Part shown: positions 1 to 9,048 of the stretch, in pieces
Layout: each line of letters opens with the position of its first letter
Numbering within the stretch: position 1 is the first letter of the stretch
Assembly (NCBI RefSeq): GCF_002222615.2
Contig: NZ_CP022412.2
Location: forward strand, 3,844,001-3,908,000
Direction of reading: 5' to 3'
DNA length: 64,000 bases
Origin: Bacteroides caccae
Lineage (GTDB): Bacteria > Bacteroidota > Bacteroidia > Bacteroidales > Bacteroidaceae
The notes under the pieces: generated by a model
Databases searched by the model: none
What the model saw: only the letters and a program-made list of their open reading frames with translations
Told to the model about the DNA's origin: nothing
Translations under genes and position numbers: made by a program

Positions 1-328
1 ACGGGGTAATCAGGATACCGTTGTCCATGACCCCGAAAAGAGATTTCTCCAGATTGTATAATCCGGCTACATCAATCGGGTTCACTTCGTAATTGGGACA
101 GATACGCATCCAGTCGTAGGAGATTCCGAAAATGGCAAAAGGCAACAGGGCTAATGCAAGTTTACGGGTGGGTAGCCCGGCAAAGAATAAGACCAGATAG
201 AGTGCCACCATTAAGAAATGTTCGGAACGAAGTCCGATGAAGACACCTGTCAGCAAAAGAAAAAGAGCCATAGTGATTACAGTAATCAGGGCTTCATTCT
301 TTGACGGCAGTTCAATAACTATTTTCAT
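1..328 (-). CDS. PAP2/Aur1-like inositol phospholipid or sphingolipid synthase (partial, 3' end missing)
   Basis: Only the first 109 codons are present and the gene runs off the left edge. The translation starts MKIVIELPSKNEALIT and holds two or three hydrophobic segments, followed by an SYDWMR stretch and a conserved-looking loop. No catalytic PAP2 histidine motif lies in the visible part, so the family call rests on context. It is the last gene of a minus-strand cluster with inositol-phosphate synthase, a CDP-alcohol phosphatidyltransferase and a PgpA-type phosphatase. In Bacteroides thetaiotaomicron an Aur1/PAP2-like gene sits in this position of the inositol-lipid cluster and is thought to make inositol phosphoceramide. 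The start ATG at 328 lies 46 bases after the stop of the previous gene. Confidence 0.6.
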   Translation of the reverse strand, partial: MKIVIELPSKNEALITVITMALFLLLTGVFIGLRSEHFLMVALYLVLFFAGLPTRKLALALLPFAIFGISYDWMRICPNYEVNPIDVAGLYNLEKSLFGVMDNGILITP

Positions 329-374
329 TCTAATAAGGTGTTAATATACCAATACTATTTAGCTTTTCGGACAA

Positions 375-1025
375 TTATTTCATCATTACCTTATAGCAAT
401 GTCTCACACGCGCGAAAGCTGTGATATTGGCAAATACGGCAACGAAAGCCAAAGGTACAATCAGTATCAACATCGGGTCGAAAGCCGTGATATCTTTGAA
501 TACACCGCAGAACAACGCTCCCAGACTGGTGAGTACCACACGTTCCGGACGCTGCATGAATCCTACTTTACACTCGATACCTAATCCTTCGGCACGTGCA
601 CGAACATAGCTCACCATTAACGAACCGATCAATGCCACAAACGCAATCAGGGCATAAAAGAAATAATCTTTCATCGACAGGTAGTAGCAGATACCGAAAA
701 ATGTCATCAGTTCGCTGTAACGGTCGAGCACCGAATCATAGAGTGCACCGAATTTGGAACTCATGTTTCCCAACCGCGCCACACGACCGTCCATCATATC
801 GAACAATCCGGCAAACAGAATAACACCTCCCGCCCAACCGACGATAGCAAGGTCGTTCCGGCCGCCACAGATACCGGCATAGACAAACATTCCTGCTGCC
901 ACCACGTTCAGGATAAATCCGGTTGTAGTGATAAAATTGGGAGTGATTCCGATTTTAATCATTCCGTGTATCAAAGGATTGATAATCTTATAAATCAACT
1001 GTTGCAAATAATCTCTGTAATTCAT
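375..1025 (-). CDS. CDP-alcohol phosphatidyltransferase, probable phosphatidylinositol-phosphate synthase
   Basis: This 216-residue polytopic membrane protein carries the complete CDP-alcohol phosphotransferase signature, with Asp76, Asp79, Gly80, Ala83, Arg84, Gly93, Asp97 and Asp101 (DxxDGxxAR, then Gx3Dx3D). Enzymes of this family transfer a phosphatidyl group from CDP-diacylglycerol to an alcohol. Five or six hydrophobic segments surround the motif. The gene lies downstream of myo-inositol-1-phosphate synthase, so inositol 1-phosphate is the likely acceptor and phosphatidylinositol phosphate the likely product, as reported for the equivalent B. thetaiotaomicron gene. That substrate is inferred from context; the family itself is certain. 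Phosphatidylglycerophosphate synthase is the main alternative. Confidence 0.88.
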   Translation of the reverse strand: MNYRDYLQQLIYKIINPLIHGMIKIGITPNFITTTGFILNVVAAGMFVYAGICGGRNDLAIVGWAGGVILFAGLFDMMDGRVARLGNMSSKFGALYDSVLDRYSELMTFFGICYYLSMKDYFFYALIAFVALIGSLMVSYVRARAEGLGIECKVGFMQRPERVVLTSLGALFCGVFKDITAFDPMLILIVPLAFVAVFANITAFARVRHCYKVMMK

Positions 1026-1068
1026 ATTGTGTCTAAATCTGTTTTTATCTAAATCTTCTGTTTTTATT

Positions 1069-1566
1069 TCAATCTCTTTTTCTGAACAAACTTCCTATGT
1101 TTATATTCCGGTATACAAAAAAGCGGTGCATATTATAATTCCAGAATAATGCGACGATAACCGCTACCGCCATTTTGGGGATAATGAAAAAGTCGCCGAA
1201 ATACTGACTGAGCGTATCGCGTACCCAAGGAATCTTTGCCAATGATTCCGTCAGCGCATACGTTCCCCACGTGTTCAGCCAGATGCTGCATACCCACACA
1301 AGGATAAACTTTACAGCAACGTTCGTTTTCTTTCCTGTCGATTTAAAGGTCCATTTATAATTAATTACGCAATTGACAATTCCTCCGTATACAGCCCCTG
1401 CGAGGGTAGCATATACATAGTAGACTTCAAACAGCCTCACCAGAAGAATTGTAACCAGAAAGTCTGCAATAGTTGCCATTTGAGCCGAAAGCTGCGCCCT
1501 CAAAAACATGAAGAAGCCACCCTTCTGGGAAATCATCCGTGCAACTTTTCTCAGCCAATCACACAT
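1069..1566 (-). CDS. GtrA-like membrane protein
   Basis: The protein has 165 residues with four hydrophobic segments and the family's [18 protein letters not shown] stretch between the second and third. GtrA proteins are small inner-membrane proteins often tied to lipid-linked sugar flipping or cell-surface glycan transfer. The start at 1566 overlaps the end of the upstream phosphatase gene by 16 bases, which suggests translational coupling. An internal ATG at codon 11 is also possible. Its place among inositol-lipid genes suggests that it helps to move or modify an inositol-containing lipid, but nothing in the sequence shows the substrate. Confidence 0.8.
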   Translation of the reverse strand: MCDWLRKVARMISQKGGFFMFLRAQLSAQMATIADFLVTILLVRLFEVYYVYATLAGAVYGGIVNCVINYKWTFKSTGKKTNVAVKFILVWVCSIWLNTWGTYALTESLAKIPWVRDTLSQYFGDFFIIPKMAVAVIVALFWNYNMHRFFVYRNINIGSLFRKRD

Positions 1567-2030
1567 CTTACTCCTGCTAACAAGATAAAACTATATACCC
1601 CTGCCAGTATATCATCCATCATCACACCTACCCCACCTCTGAGACTCTCCATTTTGCGGATGCCCAATGGCTTGGCAATGTCGAATGCACGGAACAGGAC
1701 GAAAGCCGCCACTACATACCATATCCATTTGTCATTGTCGGGAACGGCAAGCAATGGTATCCACACTCCGACCATTTCATCTACCACTACACGCGAAGGA
1801 TCTTCCCCCCAACAAGCCTCCAGCTTATCGGCAGCCCAGATCCCGGCGAAAGTAAACACAATCACCAACGCGGCAGTAATCCATAAGACAACAGAAAAAG
1901 GGAGCAGAAGATAAAGTGCAATCCAGATGATAGAAGCCAGCAACGCCCCGGCGGTACCGGGAGCAAAAGGAGAAAAACCGGAGCCAAAGCCCGTGCCTAT
2001 CAATACAGGTAGAAAAGGAGCTTTCTTCAT
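1551..2030 (-). CDS. PgpA-family phosphatase, probable phosphatidylinositol-phosphate phosphatase
   Basis: The protein has 159 residues and matches the phosphatidylglycerophosphatase A family. The N-terminus has the glycine/proline-rich GSGFSPFAPGTAGAL segment, and the acidic VVVDEMVGVW motif lies in mid-protein. Hydrophobic helices fill the rest. PgpA enzymes dephosphorylate phosphatidylglycerophosphate. In this cluster the more likely substrate is phosphatidylinositol phosphate, giving phosphatidylinositol, as described for the matching B. thetaiotaomicron gene. The gene overlaps the downstream GtrA gene by 16 bases. The 99-base gap upstream contains a strong hairpin (see 2053-2111), so it may be expressed at a different level from the synthase gene. 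Confidence 0.82.
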   Translation of the reverse strand: MKKAPFLPVLIGTGFGSGFSPFAPGTAGALLASIIWIALYLLLPFSVVLWITAALVIVFTFAGIWAADKLEACWGEDPSRVVVDEMVGVWIPLLAVPDNDKWIWYVVAAFVLFRAFDIAKPLGIRKMESLRGGVGVMMDDILAGVYSFILLAGVRCVIG

Positions 2031-2052
2031 TAAATTACAAGTTACTAATTAA

Positions 2053-2111
2053 AAAGTTGAGGTTGAGCATCCACCCGTCTTTTCAGTAAGGCAAACCTCA
2101 ATCTCAACTTT
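2053..2111 (-). terminator. Rho-independent terminator or attenuator inside the inositol-lipid cluster
   Basis: The arms are 2053-2061 with 2103-2111 (nine pairs, AAAGTTGAG/CTCAACTTT) and 2063-2067 with 2097-2101 (five pairs), separated by one mismatch, with a 29-base loop. On the minus strand the stem is followed directly by a TTTTTAATT tract. It follows the myo-inositol-phosphate synthase stop and precedes the phosphatase start, so it should reduce read-through into the four membrane genes. Confidence 0.65.
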
Positions 2112-2129
2112 ATTATTCTTGGTTCCTGA

Positions 2130-3419
2130 TTAAGCTAAGTAATCGGGTTCTTTTTCGCCAATCATGTTACGCAATGTCTGTTTTACCATTCTCCATTGAG
2201 TAAACAAGTCATGTTCGGGTTGGTGTTCGAAGTCGTGCATCGGGCTCTTGCAGAAGAATGACAACCAAGTCTGGATGCCGCACATACCTGCACGCATAGC
2301 CAAGTCACTGAACAATACCAGGTCGAGCGCGATAGGAGCAGCGAGGATAGAGTCACGGCAAAGGAAGTTTACCTTGATTTCCATAGGATAGCCCATCCAA
2401 CCGAAGATGTCGATGTTGTCCCATGCCTCTTTGTTGTCCTTGCGGGGAGGATAGTAGTTGATACGTACTTTATGATAAACGTCTCCGTAGAGATCAGGAT
2501 ATTTTTCGGGTTCAAAGATCGTGTCGATTACAGACAGTTTGCTGACTTCTTTTGTCTTGAAGTTGTCCGGATCATCAAGCACTTCGCCGTCGCGGTTACC
2601 GAGAATGTTGGTAGAGAACCAGCCGTTCACACCCAGCATACGGGTCTTGAACATCGGAGCCAATACGGTTTTCATCAGTGTCTGACCGCTCTTGAAGTCT
2701 TTTCCTGCGATAGGTACATTCTTCTGCTTGGAGAATTCCCACATAGCCGGAGTGTCTACACACAGGTTAGGAGCACCCATTACGAACGGAGCGCCTTCTG
2801 CGATAGCAGCGTATGCATAGCACATACTCGGAGAGATCACTTCTGTGTTGTTGTCCTTCATCGCTTTTTCCAAAGCAGCGAGTGACATGTGTTCGTCTGA
2901 CAACGGAATGTAGATTTCAGTACTTGCAGCCCAAAGTACCACAATGCGTTCACAGTTGTTGGCAGCCTTGAAGTCGCGGATGTCCTGACGCAGTTGCTCT
3001 ACCATTTCCCAACGGGTAGCAGCTTTCTTGATGTGCGTACCGTTCAGACGTTTTGCCCAGTTGTGGTCGAAAGCAGCCGGCATAGGCTTGATAGCTTCCA
3101 ATTCGTCTTTCACTCCGTTCAGGTCCTTTTCTTTCAGAACCTCAGCGTACATAGCAGCTTCGTATGCATTATCCGGGAAAATGTCCCAACCTCCGAAAAC
3201 AATGTCGTTCAAATCCGTCAAGGGCACAACGTCCTTGATGAGTTTTTCTTCGTTGTTTTCCATGCGCATTGTGGCTAACTGGGTAATAGATCCTATCGGT
3301 TTTGCCAGTCCCTTGCGAGAGGCTAGTGTACCTACAATCATTGTGGTGGCAACCGCACCACCGACTCCAACTACCAACACACCGAGGCGTCCGGTAGCGG
3401 GTTTAATTTCTTGTTTCAT
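2130..3419 (-). CDS. myo-inositol-1-phosphate synthase
   Basis: This 429-residue cytoplasmic enzyme converts glucose 6-phosphate to inositol 1-phosphate, using NAD as an internal cofactor. The N-terminus has a Rossmann dinucleotide motif (GVLVVGVGGAVATT, about residues 13-26). Further on are family blocks such as GGWDIFPDN, KSGQTLMKT, and the C-terminal SILAAPIALDL region followed by the GIQTWLSFF stretch. The length fits prokaryotic members, which are shorter than the yeast enzyme of about 530 residues. It is the first gene of the inositol-lipid cluster and supplies its head group. A -7-like element lies 34 bases upstream. Confidence in the function is high. Confidence 0.95.
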   Translation of the reverse strand: MKQEIKPATGRLGVLVVGVGGAVATTMIVGTLASRKGLAKPIGSITQLATMRMENNEEKLIKDVVPLTDLNDIVFGGWDIFPDNAYEAAMYAEVLKEKDLNGVKDELEAIKPMPAAFDHNWAKRLNGTHIKKAATRWEMVEQLRQDIRDFKAANNCERIVVLWAASTEIYIPLSDEHMSLAALEKAMKDNNTEVISPSMCYAYAAIAEGAPFVMGAPNLCVDTPAMWEFSKQKNVPIAGKDFKSGQTLMKTVLAPMFKTRMLGVNGWFSTNILGNRDGEVLDDPDNFKTKEVSKLSVIDTIFEPEKYPDLYGDVYHKVRINYYPPRKDNKEAWDNIDIFGWMGYPMEIKVNFLCRDSILAAPIALDLVLFSDLAMRAGMCGIQTWLSFFCKSPMHDFEHQPEHDLFTQWRMVKQTLRNMIGEKEPDYLA

Positions 3420-3452
3420 TTCTATTCTATTAAAATTAAACTAAAATTGATG

Positions 3453-3460
3453 CAAAAATA
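3453..3460 (-). promoter_or_regulatory. -7 element of the inositol-phosphate synthase promoter
   Basis: On the minus strand this reads TATTTTTG, a match to the Bacteroides -7 consensus TAnnTTTG, 33 bases before the synthase ATG. I see no good TTTG element at the expected upstream distance, so the assignment is moderate. Confidence 0.45.
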
Positions 3461-3527
3461 AGATTAATTAATTACTAATACAGTCTTTATTTGTCATATA
3501 AACATTGCAATTAGCAGGATTTAACTT

Positions 3528-6080
3528 TTAAAAGGTCATGTGGAGACTTATTCTCAAACCGGACTTGTCTATTCCGGGTGAATCACGGTAGGTAAGCCTC
3601 CAGACGTAATCCAAGCGTAATACCTTAAATATGTTTTCGATACCTACGCCCACTTCCACGTAAGGCGTTTTCCCCATGGCACGGGTATCCGCTATCGGAA
3701 AAGCAAACAATCCGTCGCTCAATTCCGGATTATTCTTATCGCTCAAATGACCATACAATCCCCGGCATGAAACGATTTCACGCCATTTCAGTTTTTTCAA
3801 CAACGGGATACGGTTGAACAGCCAGCCGTTGAGGAAATAAGTGACGTCCCAAGAGAAATATTCATCATTCATAAACTCCATGGCATTCATCAATGAATAG
3901 GATTCGGGCTGAATGGTATAGGAAAGGTTGGCATTAGGCATTATCAGCAACGGGAAAGGCACTTTGTCCCATACTTTTCCTGCTTTCAGTATGACGTCCG
4001 TATAGCCGAAGGCGGAGAACCAGAAACGCTTCTGCACTCCCGCTTCGGTATGGTTGTAGGTGTAATCGCTTCCCAGCACTCCCTTTCCGGCAATGGTATG
4101 GGAGAGCGTGAACACCGGAGCATCCAGCGACACGGGGAAACGGTTCCACTGCGTCTGGAAGAACTTCTCATTCGGAGCATAGCGCAGTTTCAATTCGGCT
4201 GCACTGGTGGAGTATTCTTTGACCGGAGTCAGCACATCACCTTCTTTCTGAAGAAAGGGAATCAGGTAGGAGGACTCGTCTGTCCGACGACGTGCCGTCA
4301 GTTGGAAGGAGAAACCTGAGTAGAACTCGTTGGTATAGGTCAACTCGGCTTGCCGGAAATAACCGATGCGATCGTCTTTCTCGCGTTTCAGGGCAAGGAA
4401 TACGTTATCTTTACTTGTGTAGAGATAGTTCTGCCCATATTGATTGACGTCTGACTCGTAACGTAGTTTTAATGAGTGGATAGGAAATTCGTTGGCGTAC
4501 TCTTTCTTTTTCTTGAAAGAGTATTCCAGTTCCGCCAGTCCTTTCACCCGTTCGTCCTTGAAGCCGTAGGCGATGTAACCTTTACCGAGAAGGTGCGGAT
4601 TGAGCCATGCGGTAGTCATTCCTCCGGCACGGAGACGGGGACCTTCGAGCGTGTTACCGCTAATGGTGGCATTCATCGGGCCAATATAGAAAAGAGGGGC
4701 TTCTTTGGAAGTAGGAATGTATCCGGTAAAGAGGATAGAGAGAATCTTCTCCGTCCAGTAGTAAACCGGATAACCGCGCAGTTGCGTCATCAGCTTGTCC
4801 ACGGAGTTCTCCTGTTCGGAGATAGCGGCTTGCGGACGGTTCTCCGCCCAGAAGGTTGCGGGACGGGACAGGGCTTCCGTTTCTTCAATGATACGCTCCG
4901 GCTTGGCGAAGGCTTTGTCCGCTTCGGCAGTGGGAGTAAATGTATAGTTCGTATAATCCGCTACGCGACGGGCAAAGATACCGTCCTGTCCTTCGGTCAG
5001 CTTGAATTCTACGGTAATACTTTCGTGGTCGAGCAGGCGCGTACCGTCTTCGGCACGTTTAAATTCCTGTTCGAGCAACATATAATCGACAAAGTTCAGG
5101 TTTATCTTTTTCGGGAAATTGAATACGGCACGCTTCACGAAATAGGTGGAGTCGAGTGTCACATACAGGTGTCCGTTAAAGCCGAAAGATTCTGAGTTAA
5201 AGGGAGTGAAGGCAAGGTCTACGCATTGTTCACCTGCTATCTGCAAGGTGTCCATTAGGTAGTATTTATAGAATCCTGTACCGATGCGCGACAGGGGACT
5301 GACAAATTTGTTGGTGAACAAGGAGATGTTATTCTCGTAAATATCAACGTCTTTGAACACCTCGTTGATAGCTGCCTGCATTCCTTGTTTGGAAAGAAAC
5401 TCGTCAACACCTGCCTGTTTGCGGCCTTTCACCCATTGTTTCTCGGCATGAGGGGATTTACGGTAATAATCCGTAGCGAGCAGTTCACGGGCGGATACGG
5501 TAAGGATCGGTTTTCCGGTCACGGCGGAGGTATCTACATATTCCGTGAGGAAATCGAACTTGCGGTAGAGCCATTTTTTCTGTTTTTCTTCATCAAAGTT
5601 GTTCAGTGCGAAGGTAGTTTTCTCGTAGCGTTCACGTTGCCAGAAATCTTTTTCGTCAGGCGAATGGTCGTCACGATGCTCTATCATGTGACGGACAAAT
5701 TCTACGGCAGGATTGTCTTTCTTACGGTAGTGTTCGCGTTTGGGCTTTACTACGACTTCATTGAGGGAATACGAAGTGGGTGAAAGGGCGATTTTATAAG
5801 ATGCATTCCGGGCAGGACGAATCTGCCGGCTGTAATCATTATAGCCTATCACTGAAACTACCAGCACTGCTTCGGAACGGCTGGTCTTGAAGTAGAAACG
5901 TCCGTCGCTTCCGGTGGTCGTTCCTTCGGTCGTGTCTTTCAGACGTACAGATGCATAAGGTAAAGGTTCCTTTGTCAGAGAATCAGTCACCACGCCTTGC
6001 AGTATATACTGCGCGCTTAGCGGAATACTGATAGTCAAGAAAAGAAAGAGCGTTAGTACACCTTTTACCATTAGTCTCAT
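3528..6080 (-). CDS. DUF5686 outer-membrane protein with carboxypeptidase-regulatory-like N-terminal domain
   Basis: The protein has 850 residues. A signal peptide (about residues 1-24, ending SIPLSAQ) is followed by a carboxypeptidase D regulatory-like beta-sandwich (about 26-110, with the GVVTDSLTKEPLPYASV block typical of Bacteroidetes surface proteins). The rest matches the DUF5686 type. Its C-terminal half is rich in alternating aromatic and polar strands and ends in a terminal phenylalanine (SLHMTF), as expected of an outer-membrane beta-barrel. The function of this family is not established. It stands alone, 108 bases from the synthase gene and 97 bases from the kinase gene. Confidence 0.82.
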   Translation of the reverse strand: MRLMVKGVLTLFLFLTISIPLSAQYILQGVVTDSLTKEPLPYASVRLKDTTEGTTTGSDGRFYFKTSRSEAVLVVSVIGYNDYSRQIRPARNASYKIALSPTSYSLNEVVVKPKREHYRKKDNPAVEFVRHMIEHRDDHSPDEKDFWQRERYEKTTFALNNFDEEKQKKWLYRKFDFLTEYVDTSAVTGKPILTVSARELLATDYYRKSPHAEKQWVKGRKQAGVDEFLSKQGMQAAINEVFKDVDIYENNISLFTNKFVSPLSRIGTGFYKYYLMDTLQIAGEQCVDLAFTPFNSESFGFNGHLYVTLDSTYFVKRAVFNFPKKINLNFVDYMLLEQEFKRAEDGTRLLDHESITVEFKLTEGQDGIFARRVADYTNYTFTPTAEADKAFAKPERIIEETEALSRPATFWAENRPQAAISEQENSVDKLMTQLRGYPVYYWTEKILSILFTGYIPTSKEAPLFYIGPMNATISGNTLEGPRLRAGGMTTAWLNPHLLGKGYIAYGFKDERVKGLAELEYSFKKKKEYANEFPIHSLKLRYESDVNQYGQNYLYTSKDNVFLALKREKDDRIGYFRQAELTYTNEFYSGFSFQLTARRRTDESSYLIPFLQKEGDVLTPVKEYSTSAAELKLRYAPNEKFFQTQWNRFPVSLDAPVFTLSHTIAGKGVLGSDYTYNHTEAGVQKRFWFSAFGYTDVILKAGKVWDKVPFPLLIMPNANLSYTIQPESYSLMNAMEFMNDEYFSWDVTYFLNGWLFNRIPLLKKLKWREIVSCRGLYGHLSDKNNPELSDGLFAFPIADTRAMGKTPYVEVGVGIENIFKVLRLDYVWRLTYRDSPGIDKSGLRISLHMTF

Positions 6081-6177
6081 ACCTTAAATTCTATTGAATT
6101 GAGCGGGGCAAAGGTAAGGGTATTTGGGGACAATTAATAGTTCTGTTTGACGGAAGAACTGTTCTCATTTATCACAT

Positions 6178-7518
6178 TTAAGGAAAAAGAATACGAAATT
6201 TGGTTAATCCGTCGGAATAAGTACGCAGAGAGAAAGTACATCCGTGACGCATCAGAACTTCACGGATAAAGATAAGCCCGATCCCCTGACCGTTCGGTTT
6301 CGTTGAAAAGAAGGGGCTGAACAGTTTGGCTTCTGTCTCTTTACTGATCCCTCTGCCGTTGTCTATCACCTCGATCGTAGCAGGAGACAGGGTACGGATA
6401 ATGATTTCTCCTTTGGGTTCCGGACTTTCGTCTTCAGGCACAATGCTTTTCCCCTCCGGTGCGATACTCTCCGCCGCATTCTTAATGATATTGACAAGCA
6501 CTTGTTCAAACAGGGAGCTGTCCAGTTTTACGTCCGGCAGACTTTCGTCTATCTCCATGCGGAGAGTGATGTGGCGGTCGTTGCACATTCCTTCCATGAA
6601 ACGTTTACAAGCAAAGACTAGGTCGTTGAGATTGACAAGAGAATACGTCGGTTCGGGAATCTTCACTACATCGGCAAAGCGAGTGATGAAGCGGCTCATG
6701 GAGAAACAGCGTTCAATGCAGACACGCATCACATCGCAGATGTCTTCCATACCTTCTTCCGTAGTAAGCGCTTGCTCTACGGTGTCCAACGTAGAGGTAA
6801 TTCCCGCAGTGGTATTGTTCACTTCGTGGGCTATCATACGGATTACTTTCTCATAGGCTTTCTTCTCAGCTTTCATCACTTCATCCGTAAGGCTTTCGAT
6901 CAGAAAGAAAGGATGTTGGAATCCACGGTCGATAAAGGAGGAATGGGTGCATCGGTAAATGTTCGAGTCATTCAGGCGGACGGTTACTGTCTCACCTCTC
7001 GGCAGACTGGCAAGTTCCCCGGCTAACGGGGAGTCAACGTCTTTCATCTTTTTCCCCTGAACATCTTCGAAGCGGACACCGAGCATTTTCAACGCCATAG
7101 GGTTAAGTTCCGAAAGTTCGTCGTCAAGGGAGGTGATGATAACTCCCATAGGAGAAGCCTTAATCATCAAATCGAGAAAATGATTCTGTTCGCGCAGACG
7201 GAGGCGTTCGTTCTTGAGTTGTTCCATCATGCGGTTGAAGATATTCACGATACGGTCGGCTTCGTACTGCCCCACCCGGCTCAGTCGACTACTGAAATCC
7301 TGCTCGCGTAACAATTCCATACCGCTTCCAATCGTGTTCAAAGGTTTCACTATCTTACGATAAAAGAAAACCAGATAGACCAAGATGAACAGGATCAGCC
7401 CCTCTCCTACATAAAAGAAAGCCGGACGTAACTGGCCGGAAAGGCAAAGCAAGCCAATTCCCAAAATCAACAACAAGATGACGAATATGTAAAAGAAGCC
7501 TTTGATTCGCACGGACAA
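6178..7518 (-). CDS. NtrB-like membrane sensor histidine kinase
   Basis: The protein has 446 residues with two transmembrane segments (about 8-26 and 33-52) and a HAMP-like linker to about 110. A PAS-like domain (about 115-210) and the catalytic core follow. The phosphoacceptor is His231 in an HEVNN box of the NtrB type. The N box (NIIKNAAES), G1 box (DNGRGI) and G2 box (GQGIGL) are all present. Translation must begin at TTG 7518 or GTG 7512, because an in-frame stop lies just upstream and no ATG is near. It follows the sigma-54 activator gene by 73 bases and is almost certainly its cognate kinase. The periplasmic loop is only a few residues, so it probably senses a membrane or cytoplasmic signal. 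Confidence 0.9.
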   Translation of the reverse strand: MSVRIKGFFYIFVILLLILGIGLLCLSGQLRPAFFYVGEGLILFILVYLVFFYRKIVKPLNTIGSGMELLREQDFSSRLSRVGQYEADRIVNIFNRMMEQLKNERLRLREQNHFLDLMIKASPMGVIITSLDDELSELNPMALKMLGVRFEDVQGKKMKDVDSPLAGELASLPRGETVTVRLNDSNIYRCTHSSFIDRGFQHPFFLIESLTDEVMKAEKKAYEKVIRMIAHEVNNTTAGITSTLDTVEQALTTEEGMEDICDVMRVCIERCFSMSRFITRFADVVKIPEPTYSLVNLNDLVFACKRFMEGMCNDRHITLRMEIDESLPDVKLDSSLFEQVLVNIIKNAAESIAPEGKSIVPEDESPEPKGEIIIRTLSPATIEVIDNGRGISKETEAKLFSPFFSTKPNGQGIGLIFIREVLMRHGCTFSLRTYSDGLTKFRILFP

Positions 7519-7591
7519 ATAGTTTTAAGTTATATGATTCACTGGTAATTATCTGTCTGCATCATCAGACAGAGCCACAATATACAAGCTA

Positions 7592-8947
7592 TTATAACGT
7601 ATAATTTATATTATGCTTTTCAAGCCTCCGGTAAAGGGCGGCACGACTGATACCTAATGCCATAGCTACCTGACTCAGGTTACCTTTATGCCGTTCTAAA
7701 GCCTGAAGTATGGTCTGACGCTCTATTTCGTCCAAAGTCATGCCGATAAAAGAAGTACTTTCGGCTGCTTTCTGATCGTTATGGCGGATATACTGGGCGT
7801 CGAAATCGGATGCGTCGAGAGTAGGCTTGCCACTGACAAGTATCGTACGTTCCACCAAGTTCTTCAATTCGCGGATATTTCCCGGATAAGGCAGGCGGCT
7901 CAAAAATTGCATGGCATCGGCGGAAAATTCCGTGCGAGGCAATCCGTTCGTCTCTGCCTGACGGTCAGCGAAGTGACGCACCAGCAAAGGGATGTCCTCA
8001 CGGCGTTCGCGCAAAGCGGGTAGTTTAACGGTTATCAGATTGATACGATAGAACAAGTCTTCACGGAAAGTACGTTCATTCACCATTTTGCGCAAATCGG
8101 CATTGGTGGCGGAAACTACACGGATGTCCGTTTTGCGTGGACGACTGTCGCCGAGCACTTCGAAGGTCTGATCCTGCAATACACGCAGAAGCTTCACCTG
8201 ACAGGAAAGGTCGAGGTCGCCTATTTCATCAAGGAAGATCGTTCCCTTGTCTGCCATTTCGAAACGTCCGGTACGGTCGGCGGAAGCGTCGGTAAAAGCT
8301 CCTTTCTTGTGCCCGAACATTTCACTTTCAAACAGGCTTTGGGAAATTCCTCCGAGGTTTACTTTTACAAAAGGATGCTTAGCACGCTGGCTGTTAATAT
8401 GGATCGCTTCGGCTATCAGTTCCTTACCTGTACCGCTTTCGCCTGTTATTAATACGGAGGCGTTGGTCTTTGCAATGCGGGCAATGGTATTCAATACGTC
8501 CGTCAAGCCTTGGCTACGACCGATGATATGATTACGATTGAATGCGTCGTTCTGTTCCTGCGTTGTTTCTTTAGGAGCAGTGGAAAGTTCCAAGGCCGTC
8601 TCGATACGTTGCAGCAGGGCAGCGTTGTTCCACGGTTTGGGAATAAAGTCAAAAGCTCCTGCCTGCATTCCCTGCACGGCAAGTTGGATACTCCCCCAAG
8701 CTGTCATCAGTATCACCGGAGTGTCGGGACGGAACACTTTCACTTGTTTGAGCAGAGTCAAACCTTCTTCACCTGTCGTTGAGAGAGTGAAGTTCATATC
8801 CATAAGTATCAAATCCGGAGCTACCGTACGCACTACTTCGATAGCTTCCCGGGGACCGGGAACTACCTGTGCTTCGTATCCCGCACGCTTCAACATAAAA
8901 CTAAGCGAAGAACGTACCGCGCTATCATCGTCAATTATCAGAATCAT
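7592..8947 (-). CDS. NtrC-family sigma-54-dependent response regulator
   Basis: The protein has 451 residues in the order receiver (1-120, phosphoacceptor Asp50), AAA+ sigma-54 activation domain (about 140-370) and Fis-type helix-turn-helix (about 415-447, GNLSQVAMALGISRAALYRR). Walker A is GESGTGKE at 169-176, and the sigma-54 contact loop reads GAFTDA (216-221) rather than GAFTGA. Such proteins activate RpoN promoters from upstream sites. Matching -24/-12 elements and dyads lie before tolC (about 10545-10651) and before the HlyD operon (about 18057-18147), so this regulator probably drives the adjoining efflux genes. It is co-directional with the kinase. Confidence 0.95.
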   Translation of the reverse strand: MILIIDDDSAVRSSLSFMLKRAGYEAQVVPGPREAIEVVRTVAPDLILMDMNFTLSTTGEEGLTLLKQVKVFRPDTPVILMTAWGSIQLAVQGMQAGAFDFIPKPWNNAALLQRIETALELSTAPKETTQEQNDAFNRNHIIGRSQGLTDVLNTIARIAKTNASVLITGESGTGKELIAEAIHINSQRAKHPFVKVNLGGISQSLFESEMFGHKKGAFTDASADRTGRFEMADKGTIFLDEIGDLDLSCQVKLLRVLQDQTFEVLGDSRPRKTDIRVVSATNADLRKMVNERTFREDLFYRINLITVKLPALRERREDIPLLVRHFADRQAETNGLPRTEFSADAMQFLSRLPYPGNIRELKNLVERTILVSGKPTLDASDFDAQYIRHNDQKAAESTSFIGMTLDEIERQTILQALERHKGNLSQVAMALGISRAALYRRLEKHNINYTL

Positions 8948-9006
8948 AGTTCGTATTCCTTATTCTATATTCTATCAGAGCTTCCTTTTCTATTACTGTG
9001 ATGATG

Positions 9007-9014
9007 CAAATCTA
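9007..9014 (-). promoter_or_regulatory. -7 element upstream of the NtrC-like regulator gene
   Basis: The minus strand reads TAGATTTG, a match to TAnnTTTG, 59 bases before the regulator ATG. No clear TTTG element lies 17-21 bases further upstream. It would give the kinase/regulator operon a primary-sigma promoter, unlike its sigma-54 targets. Confidence 0.4.
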
Positions 9015-9048
9015 CAAAAAAATACTGTCTTTATGGACCTTTCCTTTT

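Noticed and set aside
4476..5195. A 239-codon frame opposite the DUF5686 gene
   Set aside because: It is a shadow frame caused by codon bias of the real gene on the other strand.
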